Below, one piece after another: positions 8,328 to 16,751 of a stretch of DNA of 64,000 nt. Numbering within the stretch: the stretch's first letter is position 1; each line of letters opens with the position of its first letter. The DNA is from an uncultured Bacteroidales bacterium (GTDB lineage Bacteria > Bacteroidota > Bacteroidia > Bacteroidales > Paludibacteraceae), in contig CALAUA010000019.1 of the NCBI GenBank assembly GCA_937891975.1, positions 23,485-87,484 of the forward strand. The letters are read 5' to 3'. The position numbers and the translations under genes are program-made. The notes beneath the pieces are model-generated. The model was not told the DNA's origin. It was given only the letters and a program-made list of their open reading frames with translations, and ran no database searches.

Positions 8328-9185
8328 ATGTTCGAGAAAAAGACAACTTCTAGTTATACTAGACCATCTAGCCATTCTAGACAATCTAGTTTTTCTAAAC
8401 CTTCCCTCCTTCAGGGGGGAGCGAGGGGGACTTCCTACGACACCCGCCGTCCGCCCGAAAAGGAGATGATCTTCGGTATTCGTGCTATCATTGAGGCGAT
8501 TGATGCAGGTAAGACCTTGGATAAGATTCTCTTGCGCCGTGACATGACTTCCACTATCGGCAAAGAACTGCTCAAGAAACTCATGGGCACTACTACACCA
8601 GTACAGAAAGTGCCTGTGGAGAAACTCAACCAATATACCGACAAGAATCACCAAGGTGCTATTGCTTTCCTCAGCCCGATAGATTTCTGCAATCTTGAAT
8701 CGATAGTCCCTACTCTCTTTGAAGAGGGTAAGACGCCTCTGCTAATGGTATTAGACGGAGTGACGGATGTGCGCAATTTCGGTGCTATTGCCCGCACATG
8801 CGCATGCGCTGGCGCGCACGCACTAATCATTGGTACACACGGCAGTGTAGCTATCAATGGTGATGCGGTAAAGACATCAGCAGGCGCACTATACCATCTG
8901 CCCGTGTGCAAGGTAGAGAACTTGCAAAACGCATTGCAGTATCTCCGCGATTCGGGTTTCAATGTCTTGGCGGCTACTGAGCATGCCACTGCTAATTATA
9001 CCGAAGTGGATATGACTATGCCTACGGCTATCGTGATGGGTAGCGAGGATAAGGGTATTTATGAGGGTAATCTGCGTATCTGCTCGCATCAAGTACGTAT
9101 CCCTATGTCGGGTGTGATTGAGTCGCTCAACGTCAGCGTCGCCGCAGGAGTTATGCTGTACGAAGCAGTCAGACAACGCGGCTAA
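8328..9185 (+). CDS. rlmB: SpoU/TrmH-family rRNA 2'-O-methyltransferase (RlmB-like)
   Basis: Predicted SAM-dependent 2'-O-methyltransferase acting on 23S rRNA. The RlmB-like substrate-binding domain starts at EMIFGIRAIIEAI. The SPOUT fold shows motif 1 (VTDVRNFGAIARTC), motif 2 (IVMGSEDKGI) and motif 3 (IPMSGVIESLNVSVAAG), so the knotted SAM site is complete. The first 45 residues are extra. Their codons consist of a perfect 9-base tandem repeat (TCTAG every 9 bases from 8349 to 8398), giving an SSxSRx-like hexapeptide pattern, then a G-rich dyad. The catalytic core starts near residue 46. It could also be a TrmH-type tRNA enzyme; the RlmB assignment is the likelier one. Confidence 0.85.
   Translation: MFEKKTTSSYTRPSSHSRQSSFSKPSLLQGGARGTSYDTRRPPEKEMIFGIRAIIEAIDAGKTLDKILLRRDMTSTIGKELLKKLMGTTTPVQKVPVEKLNQYTDKNHQGAIAFLSPIDFCNLESIVPTLFEEGKTPLLMVLDGVTDVRNFGAIARTCACAGAHALIIGTHGSVAINGDAVKTSAGALYHLPVCKVENLQNALQYLRDSGFNVLAATEHATANYTEVDMTMPTAIVMGSEDKGIYEGNLRICSHQVRIPMSGVIESLNVSVAAGVMLYEAVRQRG
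8349..8398. repeat. Nonamer repeat inside the methyltransferase gene
   Basis: TCTAG or a one-base variant recurs exactly every 9 bases six times, each followed by four variable bases. Because 9 is a multiple of 3 it makes a low-complexity basic and serine-rich N-terminal tail. Confidence 0.85.
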
Positions 9186-9215
9186 TACATAATACAATCA
9201 TTCCATAACTTACAT

Positions 9216-9250
9216 GCCATTTGTGTTTCATACATAAATGGCGTTTTTCT
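9216..9250 (+). terminator. Terminator after the DsbD/methyltransferase operon
   Basis: GCCATTT (9216-9222) pairs with AAATGGC (9236-9242), followed by a T-rich tail. Confidence 0.7.
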
Positions 9251-9330
9251 TTTCTTTGTACCTTTCACCAAAATCGCACGATTTTTAAGATTATTTTCTA
9301 TTGAATCTTCCCTATCTATCTCGGGCTAAA

Positions 9331-9385
9331 GACCAAGTACGAACCAAAGAAGAACCAAGAAACGACCAAAGAACTCCCAACCATC
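9331..9385. repeat. 11-base period array I
   Basis: Five consecutive 11-base units resembling aaccaaagaag. It lies in the gene-free stretch 9186-10155, just downstream of the 9216 terminator. An open frame over this region starts with TTG and is only repeat sequence, so it is not called as a gene. Confidence 0.75.
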
Positions 9386-9445
9386 AAAAAGTGCTGTTTG
9401 TTAAGATTGCACTCTCTTTTACCTCTCTTATACCTTTCCTCAAAA

Positions 9446-9500
9446 CACCGAGCGACGACCGAGAGAACACCGAGAGAACTCCGACTCAACTCCCTGCCTC
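9446..9500. repeat. 11-base period array II
   Basis: Five consecutive 11-base units resembling caccgagagaa, related in consensus to array I. No gene is visible here. Confidence 0.75.
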
Positions 9501-9527
9501 CAAAAAAGCACCTTTCTTAAGATTGGC

Positions 9528-9613
9528 TTCCTAAAAAAGTTGTCTGCATTCCTCTAAAAAGGTTGACTCATTTCCTGAAAAAGTTTACTCTTTTCCTGAA
9601 ACTGTTTACTTAT
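9528..9613. repeat. Four copies of a 21-23 base direct repeat
   Basis: Copies start at 9528, 9549, 9572 and 9593, each opening with ttcct and containing a run of A then gtt-act. Three are 21 bases and one is 23. They end about 40 bases before the promoter at 9652 and could be a protein-binding array. Confidence 0.75.
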
Positions 9614-9651
9614 CTGTTTTCAAACAAAAATCGCCCAAAAAAGCGATTTTT

Positions 9652-9684
9652 CTTGCACATCTCGAAAAAAAAGTGTATCTTTGC
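9652..9684 (+). promoter_or_regulatory. Promoter upstream of the broken gene and structured leader
   Basis: CTTG (9652-9655), 20 bases, TATCTTTGC (9676-9684). It is the only -33/-7 pair seen upstream of the large repeat protein at 10156, about 470 bases away, so it may drive that gene through a long leader. Confidence 0.6.
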
Positions 9685-9725
9685 GGGCAGAATTGCAACA
9701 ACTATGATTGCATAGTAACATCCTT

Positions 9726-9850
9726 ATGGCAAATATCAAGAAAATAGAACCTATCGCACCTATACGGATAATGAATATGTGAAACTTGTCTCACATATTT
9801 CTAACCTATGGGAAGAGGCTCGAAATAACCCAATAAATTGTACATTGTAA
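9726..9850 (+). pseudogene. Remnant of a DUF1016/YhcG-like nuclease gene start
   Basis: An ATG at 9726 opens MANIKKIE and then stops. Shifting frame by one base near 9750 gives RTYTDNEYVKLVSHISNLWE followed by EARNN, up to a stop at 9848. This resembles the N-terminus of DUF1016/YhcG-type proteins, where a YxxLxxxIxxLWExAR pattern is usual. A proper promoter precedes it. The similarity breaks off where a heptamer array begins at 9836. It is read as a frameshifted, truncated remnant; the family call is from memory of the motif and is tentative. Confidence 0.4.
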
Positions 9851-9870
9851 ATCAGTAATTTGTAAATTAA
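9836..9870. repeat. Heptamer array at the break of the gene remnant
   Basis: Five 7-base units (aattgta, cattgta and variants) begin at the point where similarity of the remnant gene ends. Confidence 0.6.
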
Positions 9871-9923
9871 TCCGCAACGATACCGTTGCCCGACATATTT
9901 TAATATAGCGTTATAAGCCAAAC

Positions 9924-10058
9924 TTGATTGTTTGAAAACTCGACACTTTCAAAACATCATTAGATATTCAAGCCAAGCCTATGAACGCTCACGCTTTTGG
10001 CGTGGGCTTTTGGTGCAAATTTGAATATCTAAGGTAGTCGAGAACCTCAAACAATCAA
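9924..10058 (+). ncRNA. Nested inverted repeat, possible structured leader or small RNA
   Basis: Three paired blocks lie in order. TTGATTGTTTGA (9924-9935) pairs with TCAAACAATCAA (10047-10058). CTCGAC (9939-9944) pairs with GTCGAG (10037-10042). TTAGATATTCAA (9960-9971) pairs with TTGAATATCTAA (10021-10032). The apex holds an 8-bp GC-rich hairpin (9987-9994 with 10000-10007) followed by a T-run. A further GAAA-loop hairpin follows at about 10062-10085. The arms could be an RNA leader of the 10156 gene, a terminator cassette or a MITE-like element. The sequence alone does not decide which. Confidence 0.55.
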
Positions 10059-10155
10059 ATTAAAGCGAACGAAAGTTCACGCTTTTATTTTTGTACACGA
10101 TTTTGAAAAAGACCCGATTATATTAAATTAATCACTCACTTAAATTCAAATAATT

Positions 10156-13100
10156 ATGAAAAAGCTATTACTTTTTATTGCCTCGATGCTGATGACCGTC
10201 AGCATCATGGCCGCAGATCTCAAGACTTCGGAACCAATGAAGTTAGCAGAAACTACGATAAAAGGTGTCGCTCTATCTGCTCCAGTAGAAGAAGCACCAT
10301 CTTTATCACAATTTGAAGTTCCTATAGTAGAAGCAATAAAGTTGTCAGAAAAGAACATCCCTGATGGAATTGAGAACGCGCAAAGAACTGGAATTAGAAA
10401 AGCCCCAGCAGCAACAGTTAAAATATCGGGCTTAGTAGATGCAAGCACGATAGCGGACAATGCTGTAATAGAGTTGGTAGGCAATGCTAATCTATTCATG
10501 GATGTCAGCAAAACATTCAAGTGCATTTCTGGTGACTATGCTTTGACGCTGAGCGGTGGCAATACGCTCACTCTTAGTAATGCAGAAGGGTATGCCATAA
10601 ATGTTTCATCAGTTACTATCAGTTGCCACTTGGTTGTGCAAGCTTCATATGTCGCTATCGCGGCAACATCTGACATCACGATCAATAACTCGGTAAATGC
10701 TACTTCTACAAACACTTGTATTGGAACCGTGAACGGAACTATTACCATCAATGCCGATGTTACAGCGACCACCAGCAGTTCGGCTGCTATTCTAAATCGC
10801 GGTCTTGAAAATGGCGGAGATATTGTTATCAACAAAGGAACCGTCACTGCTACCGGAGGTAATACCGGCATATGGGCTTATGGTATCGCAGCTGGAGGAA
10901 ATATCACAGCAAAGGAAGGTACAGTCATACATGCTTCCGGCGGCACTGGCATTTATGCAGAAACCGGAAATATCCATTTGGCAGGAGAGGTTACCGCCAA
11001 TGCAAATGGAGATGACGGATCTGGTGTGTATGCACAGGCAGGAGAAGTGTCTCTTTCTACCATCAGTATTTCCAGTTCAGGTGTCGGTATATCTGCCTAT
11101 AACGGATTAACTCTCAATGGCGTTACGATTACCAATACGGCAGATACAGGTCTTGGAACTGTGAATGGAACTCTTACTATCAATGCCGATGTTACGGCGA
11201 CAACAGCCAAGTCCGCTGCTATTCTCAGCCGTGGTCGTGACCAAGGCGGAGATATTGTTATCAACAAAGGAACCGTCACTGCTACCGGAGGTAATACCGG
11301 CATATGGGCTTATGGTATCGCAGCTGGAGGAAATATCACAGCAAAGGAAGGTACAGTCATACATGCTTCCGGCGGCACTGGCATTTATGCAGAAACCGGA
11401 AATATCCATTTGGCAGGAGAGGTTACCGCCAATGCAAATGGAGATGACGGATCTGGTGTGTATGCACAGGCAGGAGAAGTGTCTCTTTCTACCATCAGTA
11501 TTTCCAGTTCAGGTGTCGGTATATCTGCCTATAACGGATTAACTCTCAATGGCGTTACGATTACCAATACGGCAGATACAGGTCTTGGAACTGTGAATGG
11601 AACTCTTACTATCAATGCCGATGTTACGGCGACAACAGCCAAGTCCGCTGCTATTCTCAGCCGTGGTCGTGACCAAGGCGGAGATATTGTTATCAACAAA
11701 GGAACCGTCACTGCTACCGGAGGTAATACTGGCATATGGGCTTATGGTATCGCAGCCGGAGGAAATATCAACATAAAATCCGGAAAGGTAGTAGCCAAAG
11801 GCGGGCTCAAGGGACTTTTTGCCGAAAAAGGCACAATCTCCATCACTCCTCCGCTAATTGTTATCACGGCAGCGGGCGGTGGCATCAGCGCAGACGGGCA
11901 CACCGTAGTATATGACAATGGTGATCCAGCATTACGCGTCGTTATAATGGATCCGCCTGTAGCGGGTGTAGTTTCTCTTAACTCCGCACCTACACCAGGA
12001 AATGCGGTTGGTTTCACTTTGTCGGGCGAGATTGCTTCGGCGCAGACCGATAATGTATGGCAAATCAGCGATGATGATGTTACTTGGCAGGATATAGTGG
12101 AATCGCCTGCTGGTGCACCTGCGCTCGACGGCGTGCATCAGCAGCGCCGTGCAGTAACCACTCTAACATACACTCCGAAAGAATCTGAGATGGGCAAGTA
12201 TCTCCGCGTCAAAGTGGCAGCGGCTGGCCATACCGGCTATATCTACAGCCCGAGCCGTCAGATAGCCAAGAAAATATGTACGGATGTACCGGTTGTTCCA
12301 ACGCTGACCAACATCAACGACAAGGTGTACTTGTCCAATGCCAAGACGACGCAGGAGTATATCATCTTCAACTACTCCAAAGAAGCCTCGTCTCTTACCG
12401 CAAGCGATTGGAACAATGCCGTGACACCGGAAAGTGAAGTAGGTTTCTTCGAGTTGGGAGGTTCATCTAATGCGAATAACACCGTCTTTACCCGTGTCAA
12501 AGAGACCCCATCAACATTGGCTAGCGAAAATGTGGTAGAAGCAAGGTTATATATAGGTACATCAGTTTATTTGCAAGACATAGAACTGAATATAAGCGAG
12601 ACGGTAGGCTATTTCCAAAATATTAACAACGAACTAAATTGCAAAGTAGGTGATGTCATCCGTTGCGACGCTGTGCCTGTTCCGTCCAATGCTACAAACT
12701 GGTATGGCATTTCGGGCAGCAACTGGACTGTGGACAATCGCAACACCGGATCACCATATGGTACTTTTTACGAGGATGCAGATTGTACGGTGCCTATTAA
12801 CACTTCTACCAATTATAAGACGGTTTACCTGAAGACCCTCACAGAAAAGAACTATCTGGAAGTACGTATTCTCTATTATAATAGCGGAATCGGTTACAAG
12901 AGCCGCGCCAAGGAATTCAATGTTACTCCAGACGGCTATTTCCCACTGTTAGACTATATCAACGGTTGTAGCCGTACTATTGCTGCTGGTGAGAAGATAA
13001 CAGGTATAGAAGTTAGCCGCCGCCCGTTCTCTGGTTCAGTGTACGGTCTAACTACCGAAGTAAGTGGCGAGGGAATAGCCCCAGTAGTGTCGTTCTCTCT

Positions 13101-14709
13101 CTATGAGACGATGACCATCAATGCTATAAACGCTACACCAGGTGTATATGTCTATACTCCGCTGCAAAACGGTCATCCTCTGAATAATAACACGACCTTT
13201 ACTATCACCGTTACCGATGGCAAATATGGTGTTGATTCACTGCTCTTGCGTGAGAACGCAATAACCGCCGACCCTGATGAGGTGCTTGAATTGGTGGCGC
13301 AACTAATGCCTACCAATTCCGAGGCAGAGATAACATGGACGAGTTCCAACACCAGCGTGGCTACCGTACAGAACGGTATCGTTACAATTGCAGAAAACGC
13401 TCCAATAGGGGCTATGGCAACCATCACAGCAAATGCGAATGGCAAATCAGACGAATGTGAAATTACCGTAAGTGGCGAAGAGTATGACTTGTATGTGGCA
13501 TCTACTCGCGTGACAAGCCGTAATCAAGACGATATCCTTGGTGATGGTACATTTAGTTTTGATGGCATGAGCACCTTGACAATAAAAGGTGACTATACTC
13601 TTAACAACTCTGCAAATCTTGTACGCAACACAGGCATTGAGGGACTCTATATCAACATTGGTCAAACATGCACTATCTCGCAAGGTTCGGATTCGTATAG
13701 CACATTGTTTGACCTAAGGAAGAACACCACCATTCGTGGCGAACAGATGACCGTCAATGGCAATGGTGTAGCATTCAGTACGCAAGGCGGTATGACATTG
13801 ACGTTGGATAGTGCTAACCTCGTTGTTAATGCAATTATGCCGTTCAAAGGCAGTGGTATAGCAGACGACAATATGAACATCATTAATTCAAATCTTGAGG
13901 TCAATGCATCCGGAACGGCTGCTATATTCAGTTTCACAGGCGGCATCTCGCTCTCTAATTGCTATATCAAAACGCCAGAAGGTGCCATAGTGGCAAATGG
14001 TGCTATTGAGGACGGCAATGGTTCGCAAGTGCGTAATCTCCTTATCGTACCCAACCCCGAAAAGACAGAACCCGAACTCGCTTTTGCTTTATCGGAAGCA
14101 ACTGCCACAGTTGGTGAAACCTTCATAGTTCCTACGCTTAATAATCCGAATAACCTTGCTATTACGTACTACTCAGAAAATCCGATGATTGCCAAAGTGG
14201 ATGCCGAGACAGGAGAGGTGACCCCTATATCTGCTGGAACGACAACGATTATAGCATACACCGATGGTAACTTATACCATATGGCAGGTCAAGTGTCATA
14301 TACCCTCATAGTTCTCAAAGGTTCTGTCTCTTTGTCGTTTACACAGAATTCGGTAAATGTAAGAATAGATGATGAGGAATTCGTTCTGCCTACATTGAAT
14401 AATCCGCAAGATGTAAGCGTAACCTATAGTAGCAGTAATCCTGCTGTGGCTACCGTACTTGCTATCTCTGGAGATGTTACACTTGTTGCTACGGGTACAA
14501 CCACTATTACTGCGACCTTCTTAGGTGATAAATCATATAACGAAGCTTCTGCAAGTTATGATTTGATTGTCACTGACAGTACGTCAACAGATTTGAACAA
14601 TATTTCAACTCTGCCTAACGCTTCATCAGTACAGAAAATTCTTCGCAACGGTCAACTTATCATCTTGCGTGACGGTAAGACCTATAATGTCATGGGACAG
14701 GAGTTGTAA
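10156..14709 (+). CDS. Large secreted repeat protein (beta-helix-like repeats plus Big2-type Ig domains)
   Basis: 1517 residues with a signal peptide (MKKLLLFIASMLMTVSIMAA). Residues about 120-540 are glycine-, threonine- and alanine-rich short repeats (GTVNGTLTINADVTAT, GGDIVINKGTVTATGG) that suggest a parallel beta-helix. Within them a 144-residue unit occurs twice with seemingly identical DNA and partly a third time. Later come bacterial Ig-like (Big2-type) segments, for example around ITWTSSNTSVATV, ITYYSENPMIAKV and VTYSSSNPAVATV. The end (KILRNGQLIILRDGKTYNV, then MGQEL) matches a short C-terminal motif common in exported Bacteroidales proteins. It is probably a cell-surface adhesin or matrix protein. 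Ligand and anchoring are unknown. It is monocistronic, with two terminators behind it. Confidence 0.8.
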   Translation: MKKLLLFIASMLMTVSIMAADLKTSEPMKLAETTIKGVALSAPVEEAPSLSQFEVPIVEAIKLSEKNIPDGIENAQRTGIRKAPAATVKISGLVDASTIADNAVIELVGNANLFMDVSKTFKCISGDYALTLSGGNTLTLSNAEGYAINVSSVTISCHLVVQASYVAIAATSDITINNSVNATSTNTCIGTVNGTITINADVTATTSSSAAILNRGLENGGDIVINKGTVTATGGNTGIWAYGIAAGGNITAKEGTVIHASGGTGIYAETGNIHLAGEVTANANGDDGSGVYAQAGEVSLSTISISSSGVGISAYNGLTLNGVTITNTADTGLGTVNGTLTINADVTATTAKSAAILSRGRDQGGDIVINKGTVTATGGNTGIWAYGIAAGGNITAKEGTVIHASGGTGIYAETGNIHLAGEVTANANGDDGSGVYAQAGEVSLSTISISSSGVGISAYNGLTLNGVTITNTADTGLGTVNGTLTINADVTATTAKSAAILSRGRDQGGDIVINKGTVTATGGNTGIWAYGIAAGGNINIKSGKVVAKGGLKGLFAEKGTISITPPLIVITAAGGGISADGHTVVYDNGDPALRVVIMDPPVAGVVSLNSAPTPGNAVGFTLSGEIASAQTDNVWQISDDDVTWQDIVESPAGAPALDGVHQQRRAVTTLTYTPKESEMGKYLRVKVAAAGHTGYIYSPSRQIAKKICTDVPVVPTLTNINDKVYLSNAKTTQEYIIFNYSKEASSLTASDWNNAVTPESEVGFFELGGSSNANNTVFTRVKETPSTLASENVVEARLYIGTSVYLQDIELNISETVGYFQNINNELNCKVGDVIRCDAVPVPSNATNWYGISGSNWTVDNRNTGSPYGTFYEDADCTVPINTSTNYKTVYLKTLTEKNYLEVRILYYNSGIGYKSRAKEFNVTPDGYFPLLDYINGCSRTIAAGEKITGIEVSRRPFSGSVYGLTTEVSGEGIAPVVSFSLYETMTINAINATPGVYVYTPLQNGHPLNNNTTFTITVTDGKYGVDSLLLRENAITADPDEVLELVAQLMPTNSEAEITWTSSNTSVATVQNGIVTIAENAPIGAMATITANANGKSDECEITVSGEEYDLYVASTRVTSRNQDDILGDGTFSFDGMSTLTIKGDYTLNNSANLVRNTGIEGLYINIGQTCTISQGSDSYSTLFDLRKNTTIRGEQMTVNGNGVAFSTQGGMTLTLDSANLVVNAIMPFKGSGIADDNMNIINSNLEVNASGTAAIFSFTGGISLSNCYIKTPEGAIVANGAIEDGNGSQVRNLLIVPNPEKTEPELAFALSEATATVGETFIVPTLNNPNNLAITYYSENPMIAKVDAETGEVTPISAGTTTIIAYTDGNLYHMAGQVSYTLIVLKGSVSLSFTQNSVNVRIDDEEFVLPTLNNPQDVSVTYSSSNPAVATVLAISGDVTLVATGTTTITATFLGDKSYNEASASYDLIVTDSTSTDLNNISTLPNASSVQKILRNGQLIILRDGKTYNVMGQEL
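10813..11768 (+). repeat. 432-bp tandem repeat in the adhesin gene
   Basis: Copies begin at 10813, 11245 and 11677. The first two are full (432 bp, 144 codons) and I see no differences between them. The third stops matching at about 11768. An older diverged copy of the same module precedes 10813. Confidence 0.9.
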
Positions 14710-14757
14710 CTTTCGGCACAATCTTCGGCACGAAGAAAAAATAACAAAAAAATAACC

Positions 14758-14798
14758 CAAGCGGGAGGCGTTGGTAATCAACGCTTTCCGCTTGCTTT
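14758..14798 (+). terminator. First terminator after the adhesin gene
   Basis: CAAGCGG (14758-14764) pairs with CCGCTTG (14788-14794), with an inner stem GCGTTG/CAACGC. A short T-containing tail follows. Confidence 0.6.
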
Positions 14799-14826
14799 AA
14801 GTGCCATATTATAACAAAATTCACAA

Positions 14827-14865
14827 ATCTTCGGCACAAAACCCCTTCCGTGCCGAAGATTTTTG
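14827..14865 (+). terminator. Second terminator after the adhesin gene
   Basis: ATCTTCGGCAC (14827-14837) pairs perfectly with GTGCCGAAGAT (14850-14860) and is followed by five T. The CTTCGGCAC half-site also occurs twice just after the adhesin stop codon (from 14712), so alternative pairings are possible. Confidence 0.85.
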
Positions 14866-14888
14866 CAGCATTATTATAGAGACACGTT

Positions 14889-14943
14889 TATAGAAAGCCA
14901 CCGAAAGCCCATAGAAGTCCTAGAGATGTCCTACAGTGATCCC
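14889..14943. repeat. 11-base period array III
   Basis: Five 11-base units (for example atagaagtcct, agagatgtcct) between the adhesin terminator and the mscS promoter. The spacer 14710-15118 otherwise holds only two terminators and the promoter module. Confidence 0.7.
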
Positions 14944-15008
14944 GAAACTTGCAGAACGCTGTTTAGAGCTGAACCTTCGAGGGCACCTTAATCCTCGAAG
15001 CTACAATC

Positions 15009-15078
15009 AAAAAATGTAGCCTATGTCAACAAAAGTAAACTTTTCTTGCACATATACATTTTTTTTTGTACCTTTGCA
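15009..15078 (+). promoter_or_regulatory. mscS promoter within a duplicated 70-base module (copy A)
   Basis: CTTG (15045-15048), 20 bases, TACCTTTGC (15069-15077). The whole 70-base segment matches 29027-29096 with only three mismatches by eye, so more than the promoter boxes is conserved. Confidence 0.85.
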
Positions 15079-15118
15079 GGCTGAAACATATAAATACACC
15101 ACAAAATTATACACCAAT

Positions 15119-16093
15119 ATGCTTCTGAATATCGAAACACCTGCTCCCAAGATTCTGCCAGCAGATTCTCTCAAACATATAACCGAAAATTTCATCCAAC
15201 AGGTGCAAAGCGAACCCGAAGTAGTGTTGCGCGGCTGGTTGGATAGTGCGATTGATTTTGGCATCAAAGTACTAATAGCATTGGTGCTCTACTTTGTAGG
15301 AGCATGGGTGATTCGCCGCGTTAAACGAATGTTAGAGCGTATCTTCGAGCGCCGTAAGACCGAACGCACCTTGGCATCGTTCGTAACATCGTTTACCAGT
15401 ATTGCGCTAACCGTTATACTTATTCTTGTACTGATAGGCACTCTCGGATTAGACACCACCTCTTTCGCCGCACTGCTCACCGCAGGCGGTATGGCTATTG
15501 GTATGGCATTGTCTGGTACGGTGCAGAACTTCGCAGGAGGTATTATGTTGTTGGTTTTCCGTCCGTTCAAGGCAGGCGACTTTATCAATGCGCAAGGCGT
15601 AAGCGGTACGGTGATGGAAGTAACCATAGTCACCACACGTATTCTCACCGTGGACAACCGCGTGATTATCTTGCCTAACGGAGCACTATTCAATGGCACG
15701 ATTGAGAATGTATCGGCACAAGTATTGCGCCGCGTGGATTGGACTGTCAGTGTGGACTATGGCATAGATGCGGATGGTTGTATTGCATTGCTGAAAGAAC
15801 TGATTCTATCCGACGAACGTATCCTGACCTCTCAACATGAGCGTCCAAAGAATGCTTCGCCTGTAGCAATTGACACCACCAAAATAACTATTCCAGACCC
15901 CTTTGTTGCGCTTTCTTCCTTGAATGATAATAACATCTCGTTCGTTGTGCGCGCATGGGTAAAGTCTGCCGATTATTGGGATGTGTACTTCCACTTCAAC
16001 AAACTCTTCTACACGGAACTGCCCAAACATGGATATACATTTGCCTACCCACATATGGATGTAACCCTAACTACTAACAACGAAGTGATCTAG
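15119..16093 (+). CDS. mscS: Small-conductance mechanosensitive channel (MscS family)
   Basis: Inner-membrane channel that opens under membrane tension to release solutes on hypo-osmotic shock. 324 residues with three predicted N-terminal helices. The pore helix TM3 has the Gly/Ala-rich pattern LLTAGGMAIGMALSGTVQN, followed by the conserved FRPFKAGDFI entry to the beta domain and an alpha/beta C-terminal domain (VDYGIDADG). The reading frame is open back to an ATG at 15023, but that codon lies upstream of the promoter at 15045-15077, so the ATG at 15119 is chosen. The phosphatase gene begins four bases after the stop. Confidence 0.93.
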   Translation: MLLNIETPAPKILPADSLKHITENFIQQVQSEPEVVLRGWLDSAIDFGIKVLIALVLYFVGAWVIRRVKRMLERIFERRKTERTLASFVTSFTSIALTVILILVLIGTLGLDTTSFAALLTAGGMAIGMALSGTVQNFAGGIMLLVFRPFKAGDFINAQGVSGTVMEVTIVTTRILTVDNRVIILPNGALFNGTIENVSAQVLRRVDWTVSVDYGIDADGCIALLKELILSDERILTSQHERPKNASPVAIDTTKITIPDPFVALSSLNDNNISFVVRAWVKSADYWDVYFHFNKLFYTELPKHGYTFAYPHMDVTLTTNNEVI

Positions 16094-16097
16094 ATAT

Positions 16098-16745
16098 ATG
16101 CTACTAATTTTTGACTTAGACGGAACACTAATCAATACGATTGATGACTTAGGGCAGGCGTGCAACCATGCCTTGTCGGCATGTGATTTTCCGACCCATA
16201 AGATTGAGGACTATCCTCGCCTTGTGGGCAATGGAATCAACAAACTCATCGAGCGTGCATTGCCCGAAGAGCATCGCAATGAAGCCACGGTGCTTCGCCT
16301 GCGCGAGTACTTTGTACCCTTCTACGACCAACATAATTGCGACCTCACCTGTCCATATGATGGTATTCCAGAACTGCTGCAAACCTTGAAAGCAGCAGGA
16401 CATACATTGGCTGTAGCCAGCAACAAGTATCAAGCAGCCACCGAGAAGATTGTAGCGCATTTCTTCCCAAACATGTTTGATGTGGTGCTTGGCGAACGCG
16501 AGGGCATTCCTCGCAAACCCGATCCACAAATAGTCTGGGATATTATCCATAGCCTTTCGCCTTTAGCCTCTAACCTTTCGCCTATTTACTATGTCGGCGA
16601 CTCGCTAGTAGATGCCGCTACAGCCAGAGCAGCCAACTTGCCTTTCGTGGCTTGCACATGGGGCTTCTGCACGAAAGAGCAATTGCTTACCGTAACACCC
16701 GACCACATGGTCAATCATCCACATGAAATATTAACTTTAATTTAA
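16098..16745 (+). CDS. gph: HAD-family hydrolase, phosphoglycolate phosphatase-like
   Basis: Cytosolic phosphatase of the Gph/PGP type, which removes phosphate from 2-phosphoglycolate or similar small phosphates. 215 residues. HAD motif I is FDLDGTLINT with Asp6 and Asp8. Motif III lies around the GIPRKPDP lysine. Motif IV is YVGDSLVDAATA. A helical cap lies between motifs I and II. Residues about 152-162 (SLSPLASNLSP) are encoded by the aaaggcg/agaggtt heptamer family in reverse orientation and form an extra loop before motif IV. It sits in a tight plus-strand row with mscS and the aldo/keto reductase. The true substrate is not certain. Confidence 0.82.
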   Translation: MLLIFDLDGTLINTIDDLGQACNHALSACDFPTHKIEDYPRLVGNGINKLIERALPEEHRNEATVLRLREYFVPFYDQHNCDLTCPYDGIPELLQTLKAAGHTLAVASNKYQAATEKIVAHFFPNMFDVVLGEREGIPRKPDPQIVWDIIHSLSPLASNLSPIYYVGDSLVDAATARAANLPFVACTWGFCTKEQLLTVTPDHMVNHPHEILTLI

Positions 16746-16751
16746 GATACT

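Noticed and set aside
9301..9534. A 77-codon plus-strand frame in the spacer
   Set aside because: It begins with TTG and consists of the 11-base arrays; there is no promoter, ribosome site or protein-like composition.
9331..9613. A CRISPR array
   Set aside because: The units are 11 or 21-23 bases, contiguous and without spacers, and no cas gene is present.
15023..15118. N-terminal extension of the MscS channel
   Set aside because: The extra 32 codons start upstream of and run through the promoter at 15045-15077, so they would not be transcribed from it.
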